Assembly: GCA_964035545.1 (NCBI GenBank)
Contig: OZ037765.1
Location: forward strand, 4,709,698-4,773,697
Source: Bugula neritina
Lineage: Eukaryota > Bryozoa > Gymnolaemata > Cheilostomatida > Bugulidae
Direction of reading: 5' to 3'
DNA length: 64,000 nucleotides
The notes under the pieces are model-generated. The model did no database searches and was not told the DNA's origin. It saw only the letters and a program-made list of their open reading frames with translations. The position numbers and the translations under genes were made by a program. Positions 59,275 to 64,000 of this stretch are shown here, one piece after another (within the stretch, counting starts at the first letter, position 1; each line of letters starts with the position of its first letter).

Positions 59275-59590
59275 TTAAAAACAGTATATATTATCGCGAT
59301 TATCGCTTTGCTCTCTAGCGCTGACTAGTGAGGAACAATGCATCAACCGTGAAAGATTAATTTTAGCATCGCCCATAGATAAGTGTTTGAGTTGAGTTAA
59401 ATCAAGCATCGTCAGGAAATAACTTGGTAGTTCTGCATAATTTTTCACACACAATCTCATTAGTTTTTTTCCAAATTCATTAACCTTCAGCTGGTTATAA
59501 CAGTCTTGAGAAAGAAAACTATTAGAGATATCGAGGACTTCTACATCATTTAAATTTTCTTCGATGGTGTCCAACCATGAATCGTAGTAG
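59275..59590 (-). pseudogene. Leucine-rich-repeat gene fragment
   Basis: Reads VEVLDISNSFLSQDCYNQL, LMRLCVKNYAELPSYFL and LTQLKHLSMGDAKINLSRL, irregular leucine-rich repeats, open for 99 codons. It sits between two copies of the Gypsy relic and has no visible neighbouring exons. Related fragments lie at 34,620 and 61,010. Confidence 0.55.
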
Positions 59591-59639
59591 CACTAGTCGT
59601 ATTACTGTCTTGTAAATGAGCACCTTTTGTTTCTTTGGG

Positions 59640-60900
59640 ACTTTCTGGTCACATAAACATCACTGTCTATGCCAATGCTTTTGTTTTCACAATGCCTTGA
59701 TGTGACTTGTGTACTTTTTTCAAAATTTCTGTTTGTTGTGACATTGGTACTATCAGCTTTGAACGAGCAAATAGAAATTCATCACAAAATCCAATTTTAT
59801 TACGCCATGGCCAATATTTTCTCCGAGCAAAACTACATGATTTTTCATCTGGAGGCCATCTATTAATTACAATCAGTTTGAGTGCCTGTAATTCTCTGTC
59901 TCTTAAAACTGCTTGTTTGTATTCTGCTTTAGCTTTATCAGAACAAAATATGACTTCAGGCAAATTTTCCATAAGAAGAAATTCAGCAACATTTACAAAT
60001 GTCCCTACATTGGGTTAGGATGCTTTATTTAGCATATTTTTGTTCACCTGCCTGGGATCTAAACTAAGTCCTATTTGATTGTTAGGCTTTTTGTCATTAC
60101 AGCGGGTGAACCCAAACCTGCAGGTTCATTGCATTTTTGAATAACTTCTAACTTTTCAAGTTCACCCAAGCTCTGTTTTTAGCTTTAGTTTTACATTTAT
60201 GGGAACAGGCCCACTACTGCCAACTACTGGCTTAGCCTCAGGTCTTAACAATTTTTCAAATTTTCAAATTGAACTGAAGAACTGCATGAAAAAAATTTAA
60301 CATTGCTACATGCTAATGTTATCATTAAACATGCAGGGTCCCTCATTAACATCTGTAGTAGCATCTGGTACTTGTACAGTGTTAGTTGTAGGTTTCGTTA
60401 TAGCTTCAGATCTACATACCTTAGGAAAGTGACTAAATTTGCCGCATTTGTTACATGATTTTCCATACGCTGAGCAGTGTCTCCTGCTGTGACTAGACCC
60501 GCAGCTATGGCAGTTGTTCATAATATCCATTGTATGCTTTTTTGGCTGAAAATTATTTGAGTAGCTCTTTTTTTTTATCGCATCTACATTTGCTGGTTGC
60601 TCTGGTGCAGCACTCGCAAGGTTTCTCTGTATTATCTCTTTGGCTCTCTTGCGTCAACTGCTCTTCTGTCAGTTGCTGTAGCTCAATTGACAGAGCCTTG
60701 TTTTTATCCCTGTCAGCAATCTGTATTTAATGTTATCATTTACCACATTGCCGAATTCGCAATGTTGTGCTAAAGAGAGTTTCTCCATTGAGCTGCACTT
60801 TAGTATAGTTTAAAACCATCTACAGTGTTTCTTGCATTTCTTCCTGATTTGCCACTTGTCCATTATGTTTCCTGCAAGCATAGTATGTGTATTTTTTCTT
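59640..60900 (-). pseudogene. Ty3/Gypsy gag-pol relic, copy B
   Basis: From high to low coordinates the minus strand shows a Gag tail (DRDKNKALSIELQQLTEEQL), a paired zinc knuckle (CHSCGSSHSRRHCSAYGKSC and CNKCGKFSHFPKVC, 60306-60530), the reverse transcriptase start (GELEKLEVIQKCNEPAGLG, LSLDPRQ) and then the integrase zinc-binding region (59667-59972). The catalytic reverse transcriptase core and integrase core are deleted, and stops are frequent. The part 59,640-60,060 duplicates 58,690-59,130. Confidence 0.78.
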
Positions 60901-61009
60901 CATCATCCCTGCTAACAAGTGAAGGCAATGCAGCAAACACATTAATAGCCTTTTCTTCAGACGTACTGATTATTCTTTAGCAAACTCTACTTCCAAATGT
61001 CAATCGGGG

Positions 61010-61430
61010 TACTGCCCATATAAGATGAATGTTTAAGTAAAGTCAAGCATTTCGGGCATATAACTTGGTAGTGATGAATTATTGTCTACACACCACCTTT
61101 TTAGCCTTTTTCCAATTCCATTAATTTTCTTCTGGCTGCTTAACCTTCCTGAGAATTACAAGGTCATTTATAAATATGATTTAAAATTTCTGTAGTTATG
61201 CCAACCCATGAATCATAATCATCAAAGGTCGCAACAATTTGATGAGCACTGGCACAGATTTGCAAATTTGTGACAACATGCGTTCAGTTATTGCAGTGCT
61301 CGGCAAATTTAAATACATGAGATTTGGAAACTTTTTTGGAAAGCAATCATCAACCTTCCTACATAACTCAAGATAGAAATTGTTATTGGCCAAGTTCAAC
61401 GTATCAACACTTTTGCTCATCGCCTGCCAA
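61010..61430 (-). pseudogene. Leucine-rich-repeat gene fragment
   Basis: The minus strand reads SKSVDTLNLANNNFYLELC, FPNLMYLNLPSTAITERML and QICKSVPVLIKL in an open 74-codon stretch, followed by broken frames. Its better conservation shows that the parent was a real LRR protein gene (ZYG11/ZER1-like architecture is one possibility, not established). Confidence 0.55.
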
Positions 61431-61484
61431 AAGATACATACAGCTTCTTCATCTGAATCAGGAACAATGTTGATGTCTAGGATA

Positions 61485-61695
61485 TTTGCCTAGCAGCTCT
61501 CTGTAAGCACAATGAAGAGGCCAGATGAAGTGATATTTAAAGCCCTTTGCTCACGTCTCGTAGATGTTCATACATTGGAGTTGTCTACTCTGAATATTCA
61601 ATATTTACAATCACTTTATTCCATGTTTGTTACTTTAGTAGTTGTGTGTTTTCAATTCTAGGTGCATGGTTAGAAATGGACATGAATCTCACTGA
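61485..61695 (+). pseudogene. MMS19 copy 4: exon 12 piece joined to exon 21
   Basis: The first half of MMS19 exon 12 (with a 2-base deletion in GAGGCCAGATGAAG) is fused at about 61,597 to the sequence preceding exon 21, then exon 21 itself (61662-61695) follows. Not translatable as MMS19. Confidence 0.8.
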
Positions 61696-62069
61696 AGAGA
61701 ATTTTTCTAATTGTTACCAAATTAATACTTTGGGTGAACAAATGTATTGACTTGGATAAAGTAAAAACTCATAAATGGCATGGCTACCTCCAAACAGAAG
61801 CAACTACTGCTTTCAGTAAAACTAGGTTACCACTAGTAAACCCTAAAATTGCTTCACCCACTTGATCTGTGCCTAATTTATTTATAATTAGGACATTTAC
61901 TTGGGCCTAAAATTTTTTGAAAACACATTCACAAGTATAAAACATTAGAACAAAGTTTTCCAATTACTATTTTAGAAAACGAAGTGTCGGAAATGTTGAG
62001 TAGTTAAAACTTTTTATTAGCAAAACTGAATTTTCAGCTATAAAACTTTTTAATCAAAATTCTGAGGCT

Positions 62070-62370
62070 CTACACTCATAAAATAAAAATTATGATACTA
62101 AAAGAAAGCGAAAGTCTGAACCTCTGCAGCCTTCTTTTCATCAGTTCTAACACATTCATTACTTTCACTTCTTGCCCTATGCTTTTATTATTTTTGTGTT
62201 CTTCGAGAGTAATTCCTAGGCAGTAACACGGCATTCTCATCTCCCACACTAGCTTTTTTCGCAAGGTAATCGGTCACTGGCCATGTTTCAGCTTTGTACA
62301 GTAGCACCGGTCGTATCACTGTCTTGTAAATGAGCACCTTTTGTTTCTTTGGGACATTCTGGTCACATAA
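62070..62370 (-). mobile_element. Non-LTR reverse transcriptase tail, copy C
   Basis: Nearly identical to copy B at 58,425-58,735, part of the duplicated block. Confidence 0.75.
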
Positions 62371-63409
62371 ACATCACTGCCAATGCTTTTGTTTTCACAA
62401 TGCCTTGATGTGACTTGTGTACTTTTTTCAAAATTTCTGTTTGTTTTGACATTGGTACTATCAGCTTTGAACCAGCAAATAGAAATTCATCACAAATTCT
62501 AATTTCATTACGCCATGGCCAATATTTTCTCCGAGCAAAACTACATATCTTTGTTCACCTGCCTGGGATCTAAACTAAGTCCTATTTGATTGTTAGGCTT
62601 TTTGTCATTACAGCGGGCAAACCCAAACCTGCAGGTTCATTGCATTTTTGAATAACTTCTAACTTTTCAAGCTCACCCAAGCTCTGTTTTTAGCTTTAGT
62701 TTCACATTTATGGGAACAGGCCCACTACTGCCAACTACTGGCTTAGCCTCAGGTCTTAAGAATTTTTCAAATTTTCAAAATTTTCAAACCGAACTGAAGA
62801 ATTGCATGAAAAAAATTTGACATTGCTACATAATCCTACATTAAACATGCAGGGTCCCTCATTAACATCTGTAGTAGCATCTGGTACTTGTACAGTGTTA
62901 GTTGTAGATTTCGTTATAGCTTTAGCTCTACATACCTTAGCAAAGTGACTAAATTTACCGCATTTCTTACAGGATTTTCCATACGCTGAGCAGTGTCGCC
63001 TTTGTGACTAGACCCGCAGCTATGGCAGTTGTTCATAATATCCATTGTATGCTTTTTTGGCAGAAAATCTTTTGGAGTAATTTTTTTCTTTATCGCATCT
63101 ACATTTGCTGGTTGCTCTGGTGCAGCACTCGCAAGGTTTTTCTGTATTCTCTCTTTGGCTCTCTTGCGTCAACTGCTCTTCTGTCAGTTGCTGTAGCTCA
63201 ATTGACAGAGCCTTGTTTTTATCCCTGTCAGCAATCTATATTTAATTTTATCATTTAATCATTTACCACATTGCCAAATTCGCAATGTTGTGCTGAAGAG
63301 GGTTTCTCCATTGAACTGCACTATAGTATAGTTTAAAACCATCTACAGTGTTTCTTGCATTTCTTCCTGATTTTCCACTGGTCCATTGTGTTTCCTGCAA
63401 GCATAGTAT
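62371..63409 (-). pseudogene. Ty3/Gypsy relic, copy C, interrupted by an LTR
   Basis: Repeats copy B with extra deletions: a shortened integrase part (62,371-62,545), the reverse transcriptase start (about 62,570-62,710), a zinc-knuckle block with a frameshift (about 62,840-63,050) and the Gag tail (about 63,090-63,240). It stops at GCAAGCATAGTAT (63,409), where an LTR begins; copy B reads through the same word at about 60,885. Confidence 0.75.
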
Positions 63410-63701
63410 TGTTGTGATTTACACAATATTAGTGCGGGGTTCCTAGCTTGTGATTATGAGTTATTTATCCGCAGTAATAGAGGGTTTGTGGTAGGATTAG
63501 AATATATTTATTTACAGTTACATACTAAGAAAAGATAAACATAAAACATTTCAACTATTCAATTACATCCTCTCTAGTTACTAGAACGCTCTCTAATTAC
63601 AGCAAAATCCCTTCTAGTTACGCATCGCTGGGGGTTGTCACCTGACGCATCTCTAATTGGCTAGAGGACACGTGGAGGCGCGTACCGCGTGCCCTACTAC
63701 A
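63410..63701 (-). repeat. LTR (292 bp) of an element running off the window
   Basis: Bounded by TGTTGTGATTTACACA and GTGCCCTACTACA (TG...CA). The uninterrupted sister locus fixes its left edge at 63,410. On the right it is followed by CCGCCCCCCCAGCAGG, which on the minus strand is a G-rich polypurine tract, so this is most likely the 3' LTR of a minus-strand element. Confidence 0.7.
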
Positions 63702-64000
63702 CCGCCCCCCCAGCAGGAAGCCTACCTTCCTGATAACAACAGATAAAATAATAAAAAAATAATAAGAAAAATATAGAAGGAGATGCGTGCATGTTACATA
63801 CATAAAAATCACAATTAAAAAAAAATAGAACAAAGTATGAACAACGACACAGCGTTAACAATATCAAGAGGTACATGTAGGCCGATGGCCTATATAATCA
63901 AAATAAATTACTTGTGGACTAATGACAATTTTTATCGAGAGGTTTTATTATGGCACTGGGACACGAGATAGAAGGCCGTAAGTAAGACACCACCTGCGGC
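63702..64000 (-). mobile_element. Start of the interior of the edge LTR element
   Basis: Polypurine tract (63702-63717), then AT-rich sequence without coding signal to the window end. The element's genes would lie to the right. Confidence 0.5.

Noticed and set aside
59669-60018. Plus-strand open frames in the Gypsy relic
   Set aside because: They are opposite-strand shadows; the minus strand carries recognisable integrase-region sequence.

Overview
The window is nuclear DNA from an AT-rich invertebrate animal. Evidence: GT/AG introns with consistent codon phases, animal-specific genes (Patched, an ER-type GPX7/8, UBTD, MMS19), abundant intronic minisatellites, and Ty3/Gypsy, BEL/Pao, non-LTR, pogo-like, hAT-like and tRNA-SINE sequences. 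I cannot fix the phylum from sequence alone; a spiralian or other marine invertebrate is plausible.

Layout. (1) 1-11,515, plus strand: the C-terminal two thirds of a Patched (Hedgehog receptor) gene, 14 exons, with tandem arrays in several introns. (2) 12,263-14,275, minus: a complete four-exon ER-resident glutathione peroxidase of the GPX7/8 type with a signal peptide and C-terminal RDEL. (3) 15,334-16,908, minus: a complete three-exon UBTD1/2-like gene. (4) 18,838-30,972, plus: a complete 21-exon MMS19 gene (935 codons), head to head with UBTD. (5) 30,973-35,846: a transposon-rich spacer. (6) 35,847-50,807: a second MMS19 copy covering exons 1-11. It is open for 482 codons with only multiple-of-three length changes, and its first intron holds a young 7.3-kb LTR element whose single long ORF joins Gag to an Env-like glycoprotein with no pol. 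(7) 51,139-56,330 and 61,485-61,695: further, clearly broken MMS19 fragments interleaved with a BEL/Pao relic. (8) 56,270-63,409: a segmentally duplicated block of non-LTR, Ty3/Gypsy and LRR-gene relics. One copy is interrupted by a pogo-like element whose TA target is still seen empty in the sister copies. (9) 63,410-64,000: the edge of another LTR element.

How it fits together. MMS19 (cytosolic Fe-S cluster targeting) and UBTD (ubiquitin-conjugation scaffold) share a divergent intergenic region, an arrangement also known in human. MMS19 has been partly duplicated at least three times downstream. Copy 2 looks like a coding gene or was one until recently; copies 3 and 4 are pseudogenes. The strongest unusual signals are the pol-less Gag-Env LTR element, the frame-preserved truncated MMS19 paralogue, and a recurrent pattern in which minisatellites start or stop at splice junctions and carry tandem copies of the splice signals.
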